Source: an uncultured Exiguobacterium sp. (GTDB lineage: Bacteria > Bacillota > Bacilli > Exiguobacteriales > Exiguobacteriaceae). Taken from it: 64,000 nucleotides of DNA. Where the stretch lies: assembly GCA_913775715.1 (NCBI GenBank), contig CAJYMC010000007.1, forward strand, positions 310,001 to 374,000, written 5' to 3'. Numbering within the stretch: position 1 is the stretch's first letter; each line of letters starts with the position of its first letter. This document shows, one piece after another, positions 17,102 through 24,612 of this stretch. The notes under the pieces were generated by a model, which saw nothing but the letters and a program-made list of their open reading frames with translations, did no database searches and was not told the origin of the DNA. A program made the translations under genes and the position numbers.

Positions 17102-17875
17102 ATGAATATTTATCCTTCACTCGAAGGCAAGACGTACGTCGTCATGGGTGTCATCAACCAACGTTCGATTGCATGGGGCATCGCACGTGCGCTCGACGCT
17201 GCTGGAGCAAGCCTCGCATTTACATATGTCGGGGAACGTTTTAAGGCACCGCTTGAAAAATTAGGACAGGAATTATCACGTCCGGCTTCTTATTATACGT
17301 GTGATGTCACAAGTGATGAAGAGATCGAACAGGTCTTCCAGACGATCCATGCGGATCACGGGAAGATTTCAGGAATCGCTCACTCGATCGCCTTCGCTGA
17401 CAAAGAAGCACTTCGTGGGGAGTTTTCTGGTGTGACACGTGAACAGTTCGCGCAAGCACTTGATATCTCTGCCTACAGTTTGACAGCGGTCGTCAAGGCG
17501 GCGAAAGACTTTTTCACAGAAGACGCATCCGTCATCACATTGACGTACCTTGGTGGTGAGAAGATGGTTCCGAACTATAACGTCATGGGTGTTGCGAAAG
17601 CAGCATTAGATGCAAGTGTTCGTTATCTCGCTGCTGAATATGGACAGCAAGGTGTTCGCGTCAATGCGATCTCAGCTGGTCCGATCCGGACGGTTTCAGC
17701 AAAAGGTGTTGGCGATTTCAACTCGATCCTCGATAGCATCGAAGAACGTGCGCCACTTCACCGTAACGTCACGACGGAACAAATCGGTCAAAGTGGATTG
17801 TTCTTACTTTCGCAAATGTCGAGTGGTGTGACAGGAGAAATCCTTCACGTCGATAGCGGATTCCACATTCTATAA
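17102..17875 (+). CDS. fabI: Enoyl-[acyl-carrier-protein] reductase FabI
   Basis: 257-residue NADH/NADPH-dependent reductase of the last step of fatty-acid elongation and the target of triclosan-type inhibitors. The divergent SDR cofactor motif GVINQRSIAWGIA (16-28) and the catalytic triad Y149, Y159 and K166 (Tyr-x6-Lys, YNVMGVAK) are characteristic of FabI. The C-terminal GEILHVDSGFHI is conserved. AAGGGGGAC precedes the ATG, and a FapR-type operator lies in the promoter region. Single-gene transcript with a terminator after the stop. Confidence 0.96.
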   Translation: MNIYPSLEGKTYVVMGVINQRSIAWGIARALDAAGASLAFTYVGERFKAPLEKLGQELSRPASYYTCDVTSDEEIEQVFQTIHADHGKISGIAHSIAFADKEALRGEFSGVTREQFAQALDISAYSLTAVVKAAKDFFTEDASVITLTYLGGEKMVPNYNVMGVAKAALDASVRYLAAEYGQQGVRVNAISAGPIRTVSAKGVGDFNSILDSIEERAPLHRNVTTEQIGQSGLFLLSQMSSGVTGEILHVDSGFHIL

Positions 17876-17890
17876 TAAATAGGTAATTCA

Positions 17891-17932
17891 CTAAGCCGGG
17901 CTTTCCTTAGGAGGAGAGCTTGGTTTTTTTTA
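17891..17932 (+). terminator. Terminator of fabI
   Basis: Imperfect stem (CTAAGC..CTTTCC paired with GGAGAG-CTTGG, four-base bulge) followed by eight Ts. Confidence 0.65.
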
Positions 17933-17989
17933 TGCTTAATCGGGGAACTGATAATTATAAGCATCGTTAGAATGAGTAGGGGAGAGGAA

Positions 17990-18217
17990 GTGCAAAGGAT
18001 GAATTCAATCGATTTTACGGTCGTACAATATGTGAATCGTCAAGTACGTGTCGACCCACAACTAAAGACTGAACCGGTCGCAAGGGTTCAACCGATACGC
18101 CCAGTCGACCCATATCGAGATTATGAAACGCAAGATTTTTTAGAGGAACAGGCGAATGCATATGGGGTATTGCCAGAACTAAAACTTCCCGGTCGAAGCT
18201 TCGACCGGGAAGTTTAA
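17990..18217 (+). CDS. Hypothetical 75-residue protein
   Basis: Small soluble ORF with a proline- and arginine-rich middle (VARVQPIRPVDPYRDYE). AGGGGAGAGG (17978-17987) supports the GTG at 17990; the ATG at 17999, giving MNSIDFTVV, is equally possible. I do not recognise the family. Its last 11 codons run through a perfect 34-bp palindrome that also acts as the terminator, ending LPGRSFDREV. This is odd and suggests either a lineage-specific small protein or a coincidental ORF over a short transcript. Confidence 0.4.
   Translation: MQRMNSIDFTVVQYVNRQVRVDPQLKTEPVARVQPIRPVDPYRDYETQDFLEEQANAYGVLPELKLPGRSFDREV
18182..18215. terminator. Perfect palindrome, bidirectional terminator
   Basis: 34-bp perfect palindrome (arms AAACTTCCCGGTCGAAG) between the convergent small ORF and yjcG. 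The tail is T-poor on the plus strand (TTTAATCATT). Confidence 0.75.
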
Positions 18218-18221
18218 TCAT

Positions 18222-18734
18222 TCATTGACCTGTAAAGCGGAACGTCTCGTAGACACTCCAAGCACCGTTCTCTAGTTCATACAGTAAAGCCATTTTCGTA
18301 ACATCTTCTTGGAAGCGGATATCTTCCATCTTGAGACGTTCTAATACATCGAACAGTTCGACATCCGACAGTTCTTGACCAATCGTGATATGTGGCAAGA
18401 AATCATATTTCGGCTTATGTTCGAGTGGTCCCGTATGCAAGGCACGATGTAATTGTTCTAACTCATCCGTCGGCATGACTTTAAGGAACAAGACGTTGTT
18501 TGTCGGATGGAACGAACGAGCTCCTTGGATGTGGAGATTGACCGGCTTCGTTTCAGACGCGATCCGATTCAACTCCGTCACGATGTGATCTAATTCTGTC
18601 TCATCGACTTCCATCCGCTCCCGTAGCGTGATGTGAGGTGTGATCAGTGCATACTTTGAGTCATATCTCTTTCGGTATGAATTTGCAAAATCTTGAACGC
18701 GTTTCGATGGAAACAATACAACCCCGATGTTCAT
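18222..18734 (-). CDS. yjcG: 2H phosphoesterase family protein YjcG
   Basis: 170-residue member of the 2'-5' RNA ligase/2H phosphoesterase fold. Two HxT motifs are present: TPHITLRE (H34, T36) and LPHITIGQ. The N-terminal MNIGVVLFPSKRVQDFANSYRKRYD is shared with Bacillus YjcG. Family members act on RNA ends or cyclic phosphodiesters, but the YjcG substrate is unknown. Single gene on the minus strand, divergent from the PgpA-family gene. Confidence 0.88.
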   Translation of the reverse strand: MNIGVVLFPSKRVQDFANSYRKRYDSKYALITPHITLRERMEVDETELDHIVTELNRIASETKPVNLHIQGARSFHPTNNVLFLKVMPTDELEQLHRALHTGPLEHKPKYDFLPHITIGQELSDVELFDVLERLKMEDIRFQEDVTKMALLYELENGAWSVYETFRFTGQ

Positions 18735-18879
18735 CGAAAATCCCCTACTTTCCCCTGAAATGATAACGCTTTACAAAATAATCATGACGGATTCTGGCGT
18801 CGATGTCAAAGAAGTTTGAGAGGAGCTTCAGAATCCGTGTATACTAATGAAGTACTTTGTTGGAGAGGTGGATACAGTC

Positions 18880-19422
18880 ATGAAGAAAACACATTCAAAA
18901 GAGGTCAAACAAGCAGCGATTGACAAGTTACATGAACGCGGGGTGACAATCCATGCGATTGCTGAAATCGTTTACCAAATGCAAGCACCTTACACGGTGG
19001 ATCTGACAGTAGAAACATGTGTCAGTTCGGTTGAACGAGTTTTGGAAAAGCGTGAATTACAACATGCGATCCTTGTCGGAGCAGAATTAGACATTCTTGC
19101 TGAAAAAGGATTATTATCTGAACCACTCTTGTCCATCATCCAAAGCGATGAAGGGTTATTTGGCGTAGACGAGACGATTGCGATTGGTGCCGTCAATACG
19201 TACGGATCCATCGCGGTTACGACGTTCGGATATTTGGATAAAGCGAAAATCGGGATCATCAAAGAACTCGATACGAAGCTTGGTGACGGAAAAGTCAATA
19301 CGTTCATGGACGATATCGTCGCAGCGATCGCGGCAAATGCATCCGGACGTTTGGCGCATCGTTTGCGGGATAAGGAAGATTATTCAGCAGAAGAATTAGA
19401 AGAACGTAAGGGGACATATTAA
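18880..19422 (+). CDS. Phosphatidylglycerophosphatase A family protein (YutG-like)
   Basis: 180-residue soluble protein of the PgpA family, similar to Bacillus YutG. The conserved VETCVSSVERVLEKRELQHAILVGAELD and GVDETIAIGAVNTYGSIAVTTFGYLDK regions, and GKVNTFMDDIVAAIAANASGRLAHRL at the end, mark the family. Whether it dephosphorylates phosphatidylglycerophosphate is not established for the soluble Gram-positive branch. The ATG at 18880 follows GGAGAGG by 12 bases. Its stop overlaps the PAP2 gene start (TAATG), so the two are probably coupled. Confidence 0.82.
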   Translation: MKKTHSKEVKQAAIDKLHERGVTIHAIAEIVYQMQAPYTVDLTVETCVSSVERVLEKRELQHAILVGAELDILAEKGLLSEPLLSIIQSDEGLFGVDETIAIGAVNTYGSIAVTTFGYLDKAKIGIIKELDTKLGDGKVNTFMDDIVAAIAANASGRLAHRLRDKEDYSAEELEERKGTY

Positions 19423-20042
19423 TGCGGGGTGCAAGAACGGCGTGGGTGGGTGCGTCCATCGCTGTCGTCTTGTTCGTGATCATCGCCGTCTCGATTCGTA
19501 TGACGGGCTACTTTTTATTTGATGCGCAATTATCGTCTTACATGTCTCGACATGTACCGGGGAACTATGTCTCTTGGTTTACTCAACTAGGCTCTGGTCC
19601 AGGAGCAATGACGATGACGGTGTTGCTCGGAGTAGTGAGTTATGTCTTGTGGCGAGATCGTATCGCAAGTATTTGGTATGTACTGATGGCGATTTCGGTA
19701 GGGGCGTTAAATCAAGTCGTCAAATTTGCCTTTGTGCGAGAACGCCCATCATTGAATGAGCTAGTGGGTGGCGTTGGCTATAGTTTCCCAAGTGGTCATT
19801 CCGCGATGGCGTTCGCTGTATATGCAGGATTTCTTGTCGTCGCTTTCCGTCATTTGAAAACGACTGGTAAAGTGATCGTATCGGTGTTGACGATTGGAAT
19901 GTTTCTCGCCATGGGTGCTTCTCGCATTATTTTGAACGTCCATTATTTCTCAGATGTCATCGGTGGTTATTGTTTTGCTGCGATTCTTTTATGTAGCTCC
20001 TATGCATTCATCGTCTCCCGTAGAAAAAAAGGAGTGACTTGA
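19422..20042 (+). CDS. PAP2-family phosphatase
   Basis: 206-residue membrane phosphatase with an N-terminal signal-like helix and about five membrane segments. All three PAP2 motifs are intact: KFAFVRERP, the PSGHS motif in FPSGHSAMAF, and SRIILNVHYFSDV. Such enzymes dephosphorylate undecaprenyl pyrophosphate, phosphatidic acid or phosphatidylglycerophosphate outside the membrane; the substrate here is unknown. It overlaps its upstream PgpA-family neighbour by one base and the downstream HAD-like gene by one base, suggesting a lipid-phosphate operon. Confidence 0.88.
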   Translation: MRGARTAWVGASIAVVLFVIIAVSIRMTGYFLFDAQLSSYMSRHVPGNYVSWFTQLGSGPGAMTMTVLLGVVSYVLWRDRIASIWYVLMAISVGALNQVVKFAFVRERPSLNELVGGVGYSFPSGHSAMAFAVYAGFLVVAFRHLKTTGKVIVSVLTIGMFLAMGASRIILNVHYFSDVIGGYCFAAILLCSSYAFIVSRRKKGVT

Positions 20043-20539
20043 TGTTACTATTAGATGTTGATCACAGTTTATTATTTGATGAAGAGACGATGCGCTCCAT
20101 CGACAAGCCGACGTTGCTTGTCGAACGAGTCGCCGGGCGACCTCGTTTCATGACGATGCGAGCTCATCTTAGATTGAAGCGGTTGGTATCGATCAATGGT
20201 GTCATTCCAGTGACGAAACGAACGATGGAAGAATATAAGCAATTGGAACTTTTCCAAATCGATGCACCACCTAAATGGGCGATCATTGCTGGTGGAGAGA
20301 CATTGCTGAAAGAAGGCAATGTGGATCGTCGATATGACAATTGGCTTCGTCAATTCAAGAAGGAAACCTCACTTGATTCTATCCTTGAGTATCTGATTGA
20401 GATGGAACAAGTGTCGTTTGACGTATATCCTTCCGAAACATTGTCGAATCAAATCGCACTACCACACGAACCGCTTCAACGTACGTCGGATGAAGCGATG
20501 TTACTAGAAGAATTATTTCGTAAATATGAAGTGAAATGA
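20042..20539 (+). CDS. HAD-like protein, short form
   Basis: 165-residue protein beginning MLLLDVDHSLLFDEE, which looks like HAD motif I (DxD), followed by INGVIPVTKRTMEEYKQLELF resembling motif II of sucrose-phosphatase/trehalose-phosphatase-type HADs, and KWAIIAGGETLL. The C-terminal motifs III/IV (GDGxxD) expected about 150 residues later are absent; the gene ends at a strong terminator. It may be a degenerate or minimal HAD or a non-catalytic protein. The ATG overlaps the PAP2 stop by one base, so it is the third gene of the phosphatase unit. Confidence 0.6.
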   Translation: MLLLDVDHSLLFDEETMRSIDKPTLLVERVAGRPRFMTMRAHLRLKRLVSINGVIPVTKRTMEEYKQLELFQIDAPPKWAIIAGGETLLKEGNVDRRYDNWLRQFKKETSLDSILEYLIEMEQVSFDVYPSETLSNQIALPHEPLQRTSDEAMLLEELFRKYEVK

Positions 20540-20575
20540 AAAACCGGACAGTCTTTTTAAGACCGTCCGGTTTTT
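20539..20575. terminator. Bidirectional terminator between HAD-like gene and degV
   Basis: Stem of about 13 bp (AAAAACCGGAC..GTC with GAC..GTCCGGTTTTT), A/T runs on both sides, between convergent units. Confidence 0.88.
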
Positions 20576-20594
20576 CATTGTTTTGCGTAAGGCA

Positions 20595-21470
20595 TCAAGT
20601 TGTAGGTAGAGAAATGTCATCGAACCAATACACGCCGACCGTCTCAGCACCAGCATGTGCCAAGATGGAAGGACCGAATTGAGTGATTCGAACATTGATT
20701 TCAGGATGTTCCGTTATAATCAAACGTTTTAATTCTTCAGCGGCCGTATGAGCGAGCGTATGACCGATATAAAGTGTTCGATCGTAGACTCCTTGTGCCG
20801 TCACTTTAGAAGTGATCTCGGTCACCATTTCCTTGAATGCTTTTTTGATTGAGCGGACCTTCTTGAAAGGAACAAGCCGTCCTTCTTCATCAAATTGAGC
20901 AATTGGCTTGATGTTGAGCATATTCGCTAACAAAAATTGACTTCCAGATACACGACCACTACGTCGCATCGTCTCCATATTTCCAATAATCAGATAAAAA
21001 TGTGATTTGTGTTTAAACGTTTCAAGCGTCGACATGACTTCTTTTGGACTTTTACCAGCAGATGCTAGTTGTTGTGCGATCCGGACAAGTTCTTGTTGAT
21101 TGGCAGCACCCGTGTATGAGTCAATCGCATACAGCGGAAAACCGACAGCCTCAGCCGCAGCGACCGAACTGGAGTAGGTGCCGCTTAAGCCACTTGTAAT
21201 GTGGATCGCATATCCGTAATCGTAACCGTCTTCAAGTAACTGTTCATATAAAGTCACGAAATCACCAAATGACGGTTGAGAAGTCGTAGGTGAAGTTTTC
21301 GAATCGTCCTGCATTTTTTGGTTCAATTGTTCAATCGAGATATCGACATACTCCCGGTAAGACTCTCCGTTTAAGATGAGTAATGTCGGTATCACATGGA
21401 CTCCGATTTTTTCAGCCTCTCCTGGCTCAAAAAAAGCCATGCTGTCGGTAATCCAAGCAATCTTATCCAT
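20595..21470 (-). CDS. DegV family fatty-acid-binding protein
   Basis: 291-residue DegV-fold protein. DegV proteins bind a fatty acid and, as FakB, present it to the kinase FakA; which role applies here is unknown. Family features: IAWITDSMAFF at the start, TSPTTSQPSFGDF, the HITSGLSGTYSSSVAAAE motif and the C-terminal IGHTLAHTAAEELK. The ATG at 21470 is preceded by GGAGG at ten bases, excluding a longer in-frame form. It lies 65 bases after brnQ on the same strand and may be read from the brnQ promoter. Confidence 0.87.
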   Translation of the reverse strand: MDKIAWITDSMAFFEPGEAEKIGVHVIPTLLILNGESYREYVDISIEQLNQKMQDDSKTSPTTSQPSFGDFVTLYEQLLEDGYDYGYAIHITSGLSGTYSSSVAAAEAVGFPLYAIDSYTGAANQQELVRIAQQLASAGKSPKEVMSTLETFKHKSHFYLIIGNMETMRRSGRVSGSQFLLANMLNIKPIAQFDEEGRLVPFKKVRSIKKAFKEMVTEITSKVTAQGVYDRTLYIGHTLAHTAAEELKRLIITEHPEINVRITQFGPSILAHAGAETVGVYWFDDISLPTT

Positions 21471-21535
21471 GTATATGACGCCTCCATTAATATAACCATT
21501 TTGTTCATCATACCATAGCGATGAAAGCGGAATCA

Positions 21536-22861
21536 CTAGCTAGCGCGTTTTTGTGTGATAGAAGCACTGGAAACGTGTCCAAACCATGAACTGATTCCAA
21601 AGGCGATGAGTGTCGGAAATAACCATTCTAAGCTTTGGTCCACTAAAGGGAGCGATTGATAGAACGTTTTAAGATTTCCCGGGAAAAGAGAGAGTTGATT
21701 CAACGCACTACAAAGTGAGAAGAAAATTGTTACTCCGAGTGTTAATTGATAGACGACCGACTTACGACGGAACAGATGACGCATGAATGTCAATGCAATC
21801 AAAACGATGACGATTGGATAAAGGAACATTAATACAGGGACAGCGATGGATAACAATGTCTGCAATCCGACGATGGATACTGTAAGACCAAGAGCAGTCG
21901 TGAAGGTGCTTGCCGTTTTTAATGAGATACGTGTGGAAAGAGTCATCATATATTCTGCAAATGCGGTGACGAGACCAACTGATGTCGTCAAACATGCAAG
22001 CAGGATCGCAAGACCGAGCACAGCTAAACCGATTGAGCCGAATGCCGTATTTGCATAATGTTGAAGTAGTGTTGGACCATCGACTTTTCCGATGGCGGCA
22101 AATGTATTACGTCCGATCATTCCGAGTCCGACATAGACGAGCGTCAAAGCAGTGGCAGCGATGATTCCGGCACGAGTGACGACTTTAAACTGGGCTGTTC
22201 GTTCATGAACGCCTCGGCTTTTTAATGTATGCAGTACGACGACACCAAATACTAAGGCGCCGAGTGCATCAAGCGTTAAGTATCCTTGAAGGAATCCTTG
22301 AATGAATGCCTGTCCAGTCGTCTCATATGCTTCGTTTGGTGAAGCGACGCTCGAGAGTGGCGAAATGATGCTACTGATGCTTAATGCAGCAAGAGCCATC
22401 AATAATAATGGTGTGATGAAACGCCCGATGATCTCAAGTAACTTTCCTGGTCGTAGTACAAGATAAAGTGTGGCAAGGAAAAAGAGACTCGATGAGATGA
22501 TCAACGACATTTGTGAGGGAGCACCAAGAAACGGGACGACTCCGAGCTCATACGTGACAACCGATGTGCGCGGAATCCCGAAGAAGGGACCAATCGCAAC
22601 ATAGAGTGCAAACGTCAAGGCAGCACCTACGAAACGAGGGAGTGGTGCAGCAAGTGTTTTGATGCCACCTCCGATAGAGGCAACTGCAAGTAAGCCGAGC
22701 AATGGAAGTCCAACACCCGTCACGATAAAGCCGAGAATGGCTGGGAGGAATTGTTTACCTGCGAGGGCACCGAGTTCTGGTGGGAAGATCAAGTTACCCG
22801 CACCGAAAAATAATGCAAAAATCATAAATCCTAAAGCGAATGTATCTTTTGTCTTAAACAT
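21536..22861 (-). CDS. brnQ: Branched-chain amino acid carrier BrnQ
   Basis: 441-residue Na+-coupled branched-chain amino acid importer (LIVCS family) with about 12 membrane segments. The N-terminal FALGFMIFALFFGAGNLIFPPELG is the family signature. The ATG at 22861 is placed by GGAGG (on the minus strand) seven bases upstream. Upstream on the minus strand are, in order, a CodY-type box, a promoter, an 18-codon leader peptide rich in Leu/Ile/Val and an intrinsic terminator ending about 30 bases before the start: a classical attenuation layout matched to the transported amino acids. degV follows. Confidence 0.93.
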   Translation of the reverse strand: MFKTKDTFALGFMIFALFFGAGNLIFPPELGALAGKQFLPAILGFIVTGVGLPLLGLLAVASIGGGIKTLAAPLPRFVGAALTFALYVAIGPFFGIPRTSVVTYELGVVPFLGAPSQMSLIISSSLFFLATLYLVLRPGKLLEIIGRFITPLLLMALAALSISSIISPLSSVASPNEAYETTGQAFIQGFLQGYLTLDALGALVFGVVVLHTLKSRGVHERTAQFKVVTRAGIIAATALTLVYVGLGMIGRNTFAAIGKVDGPTLLQHYANTAFGSIGLAVLGLAILLACLTTSVGLVTAFAEYMMTLSTRISLKTASTFTTALGLTVSIVGLQTLLSIAVPVLMFLYPIVIVLIALTFMRHLFRRKSVVYQLTLGVTIFFSLCSALNQLSLFPGNLKTFYQSLPLVDQSLEWLFPTLIAFGISSWFGHVSSASITQKRAS

Positions 22862-22891
22862 GTGTTGTCCTCCATTCATCTTAATTTCAAT

Positions 22892-22925
22892 AAAAAAAGC
22901 CTCATCCACGATGTGCGTGGATAGG
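22892..22925 (-). terminator. Attenuator terminator in the brnQ leader
   Basis: On the minus strand CCTATCCACG and CGTGGATGAGG form a 10-bp stem with one bulge, followed by seven Ts, 30 bases before brnQ. A preceding hairpin (AGGCGTC/GACGCCT, 22923-22945) overlaps it by three bases, giving alternative pairing. Confidence 0.85.
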
Positions 22926-23000
22926 CGTCATGTGATCAGACGCCTTGTCGAAATGACGAAAAGGGCCTGGTCTTCATCTTCTCAATCGAGAAATGAATCT

Positions 23001-23057
23001 TCAGTCCCTGGTCCTAATCACAATCAGTCGTACTTGGATGAGCGTTGCGTACGTCAT
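23001..23057 (-). CDS. BrnQ leader peptide
   Basis: 18-codon ORF MTYATLIQVRLIVIRTRD, preceded on the minus strand by GGAGG at eight bases. Seven of 18 residues are Leu, Ile or Val, including the run LIVI. It lies within the predicted brnQ leader RNA, and its stop is directly followed by a long imperfect hairpin and then the terminator. Low charged tRNA would stall the ribosome at the LIVI codons and favour antitermination. No T-box sequence is present. The call is from sequence only, with no expression data. Confidence 0.75.
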   Translation of the reverse strand: MTYATLIQVRLIVIRTRD

Positions 23058-23086
23058 GTTTGAAACCTCCTGTTTGAATTTTTCTA

Positions 23087-23115
23087 AGGATAACATGAAG
23101 AATTTAATAAAACAA
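23087..23115 (-). promoter_or_regulatory. Candidate brnQ promoter
   Basis: On the minus strand TTGTTT (-35, 23110-23115) and TATCCT (-10, 23087-23092) are separated by 17 bases, giving a start near 23080 and a leader of about 220 nucleotides. Confidence 0.55.
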
Positions 23116-23130
23116 TATTTTCTGAAAATT
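23116..23130. promoter_or_regulatory. CodY-type box upstream of brnQ
   Basis: TATTTTCTGAAAATT matches the CodY consensus AATTTTCWGAAAATT at 14 of 15 positions and abuts the -35 element. CodY represses amino-acid uptake genes when GTP and branched-chain amino acids are plentiful. Confidence 0.75.
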
Positions 23131-23156
23131 CATCACCGAATTTTTGAAAACAAATA

Positions 23157-23194
23157 ACGCCTTGAGTAGAGATGAGAGTCTTTACTCAAGGCGT
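23157..23194 (-). terminator. Terminator of the 97-residue gene
   Basis: 12-bp perfect stem (ACGCCTTGAGTA with TACTCAAGGCGT), 14-base loop, moderately T-rich tail on the minus strand. Confidence 0.6.
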
Positions 23195-23207
23195 ATCACG
23201 GTACATA

Positions 23208-23501
23208 TCAGCTCGTTGCAATCGAGCGTGTTTTTTTATGACGTTTCAATTTATGGAGGAGCCAAGCGTGAACGACCTCACAGGATTGACGTGGTAACGT
23301 CAGCTCAACAAGCGATTCCTGCTGTTGCCCTTTGATGATGAAAAGTCCATTTTCTTCATCGACAGGGGCGATGGTCATTGAACTCGCTTCATTCAGCGAC
23401 AGTTTTACTTCACCGAGTGTCGCATCCTTTAATTTAAGGATGTTCCCATTCGTCGCAAATTTCGTGAATGAGCCAATTCCGTTCACTTTTAACTGATCCA
23501 T
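23208..23501 (-). CDS. Hypothetical 97-residue protein
   Basis: Small soluble protein of alternating short beta-like segments (VNGIGSFTKFATNGNILKLKDATLGEVKLSL) and a basic C-terminus (LLHKLKRHKKTRSIATS). No signal peptide or membrane segment. A GGAGG ribosome site precedes the ATG on the minus strand, and a hairpin terminator follows. I do not recognise the family. It is divided from brnQ by its own terminator. Confidence 0.65.
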   Translation of the reverse strand: MDQLKVNGIGSFTKFATNGNILKLKDATLGEVKLSLNEASSMTIAPVDEENGLFIIKGQQQESLVELTLPRQSCEVVHAWLLHKLKRHKKTRSIATS

Positions 23502-23714
23502 ATTGAATTCCTCCTTCTGCTGATTCCAGTACTATCCCTACAAAAAAACGGGTCTAACTTCTATCTTGAAAAGGTTATCCTCATTATAGCGAAGTCCTCA
23601 CAAGATGCTAGTCTTATTTTGTGTGAAAATTCGAAAAATTTTTTAACGATATTGTCATATTGTCTTGAATAACCGTAAAGAAGGAGTCATCCTTTGAAAT
23701 TTTAATAGAACAAA

Positions 23715-23743
23715 AGCATCCTTTTCTAAAAGAAAAAGATGCT
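23715..23743 (-). terminator. Terminator of the 250-residue gene
   Basis: 13-bp stem with one mismatch (AGCATCcTTTTCT with AGAAAAaGATGCT), tail TTTTGTT on the minus strand. Confidence 0.75.
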
Positions 23744-23748
23744 AAAGG

Positions 23749-24501
23749 TCAATCTAACTCAAAACTCCATTTCTTTTTTCGACATACAAGCGTTCCACGC
23801 CGAAGAATCGATTCTTTCTCTGCTTCAAAATCTTCATGTAAGACGCTCATGTCTTCATAACGACCAGCGACGTAGACGGGAATCGTAATATTTCTTGAAA
23901 AAACAGATCGTTTTGCGCTTTCGAAATCAATCAATACCCCTTCCCCAAGAAGATGACGGATGTGAATCATGATTTCGGCTGTTAAAGCAATCGAGGCAAC
24001 GGATCGTGCGTGTTGTCGGAATTTTCGTTGCACAAGGTCAGCGATCAATTGTTCGACGCGTGCCCAGTCTTTTAAGTAAACGGAAGCATGAAGTCCGTCA
24101 TGCTCGCTAAAATAGACCAATTCATTCTCGATCGAATCAAGGAAGGGAAGTGGTGTTCCGCGTTTCATATGCATTAAAAATAACAATTCTGCGATTTCGA
24201 CATCCGTTAATACGTCGAGTGAATGGGAGGAACGAATATCGATAGCGATTAATGGATGACGCTGGATATCTGTGGATTGTGAAAACTGTTCGATTTCATG
24301 TGCTTCGATATAATGTAGCATCGTCCGAAACGATTGTTTCGTCTGTTTGAAATCACTTCCTGAAATGAGCAAAGGACGCTTCAAATCGACGGCTGCGGTG
24401 AAATCAGAGAAATGCACACCTGACATCGTCAATCGTTGATTTTCCTCGTCCTCATATAAGTAAAGTAACGCACTTGACATACCACTTCGCTTCCTTTCCA
24501 T
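23749..24501 (-). CDS. Conserved-looking hypothetical protein, 250 residues
   Basis: Cytosolic protein without signal peptide or membrane segments. Features: SALLYLYEDEENQRLTMSGVHFSDF near the N-terminus, a helical middle (VLTDVEIAELLFLMHMKRG), and VYFSEHDGLHASVYLKDWARVEQLIADLVQRKF. I cannot assign a family or function. The ATG at 24501 has AAGGAG six bases upstream; ATGs at 24516 and 24480 are alternatives. It is divergent from the acetyltransferase gene and has its own terminator. Confidence 0.65.
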   Translation of the reverse strand: MERKRSGMSSALLYLYEDEENQRLTMSGVHFSDFTAAVDLKRPLLISGSDFKQTKQSFRTMLHYIEAHEIEQFSQSTDIQRHPLIAIDIRSSHSLDVLTDVEIAELLFLMHMKRGTPLPFLDSIENELVYFSEHDGLHASVYLKDWARVEQLIADLVQRKFRQHARSVASIALTAEIMIHIRHLLGEGVLIDFESAKRSVFSRNITIPVYVAGRYEDMSVLHEDFEAEKESILRRGTLVCRKKKWSFELD

Positions 24502-24612
24502 GACTAACTCCTTCATAATTCAATAGTAGCAAAACTTTGAATTGCCTGAAAGGATATTTACTCCTGAAAACGGGCATACTACATAGAGAAGCATAAAGAG
24601 GGGTGATGGAGC

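Noticed and set aside
18757-18775. cre-like sequence near the yjcG start (TGATAACGCTTTACA)
   Set aside because: The half-sites are out of register by one base relative to the CcpA consensus.
22659-23063. Plus-strand 134-codon frame over the brnQ start and leader
   Set aside because: Antisense to brnQ's first membrane segments and to the attenuator, which explain the sequence better.
22862-23080. T-box riboswitch upstream of brnQ
   Set aside because: Neither the conserved T-box sequence nor the tRNA-acceptor-binding bulge is present; a leader peptide with the relevant codons explains the region.
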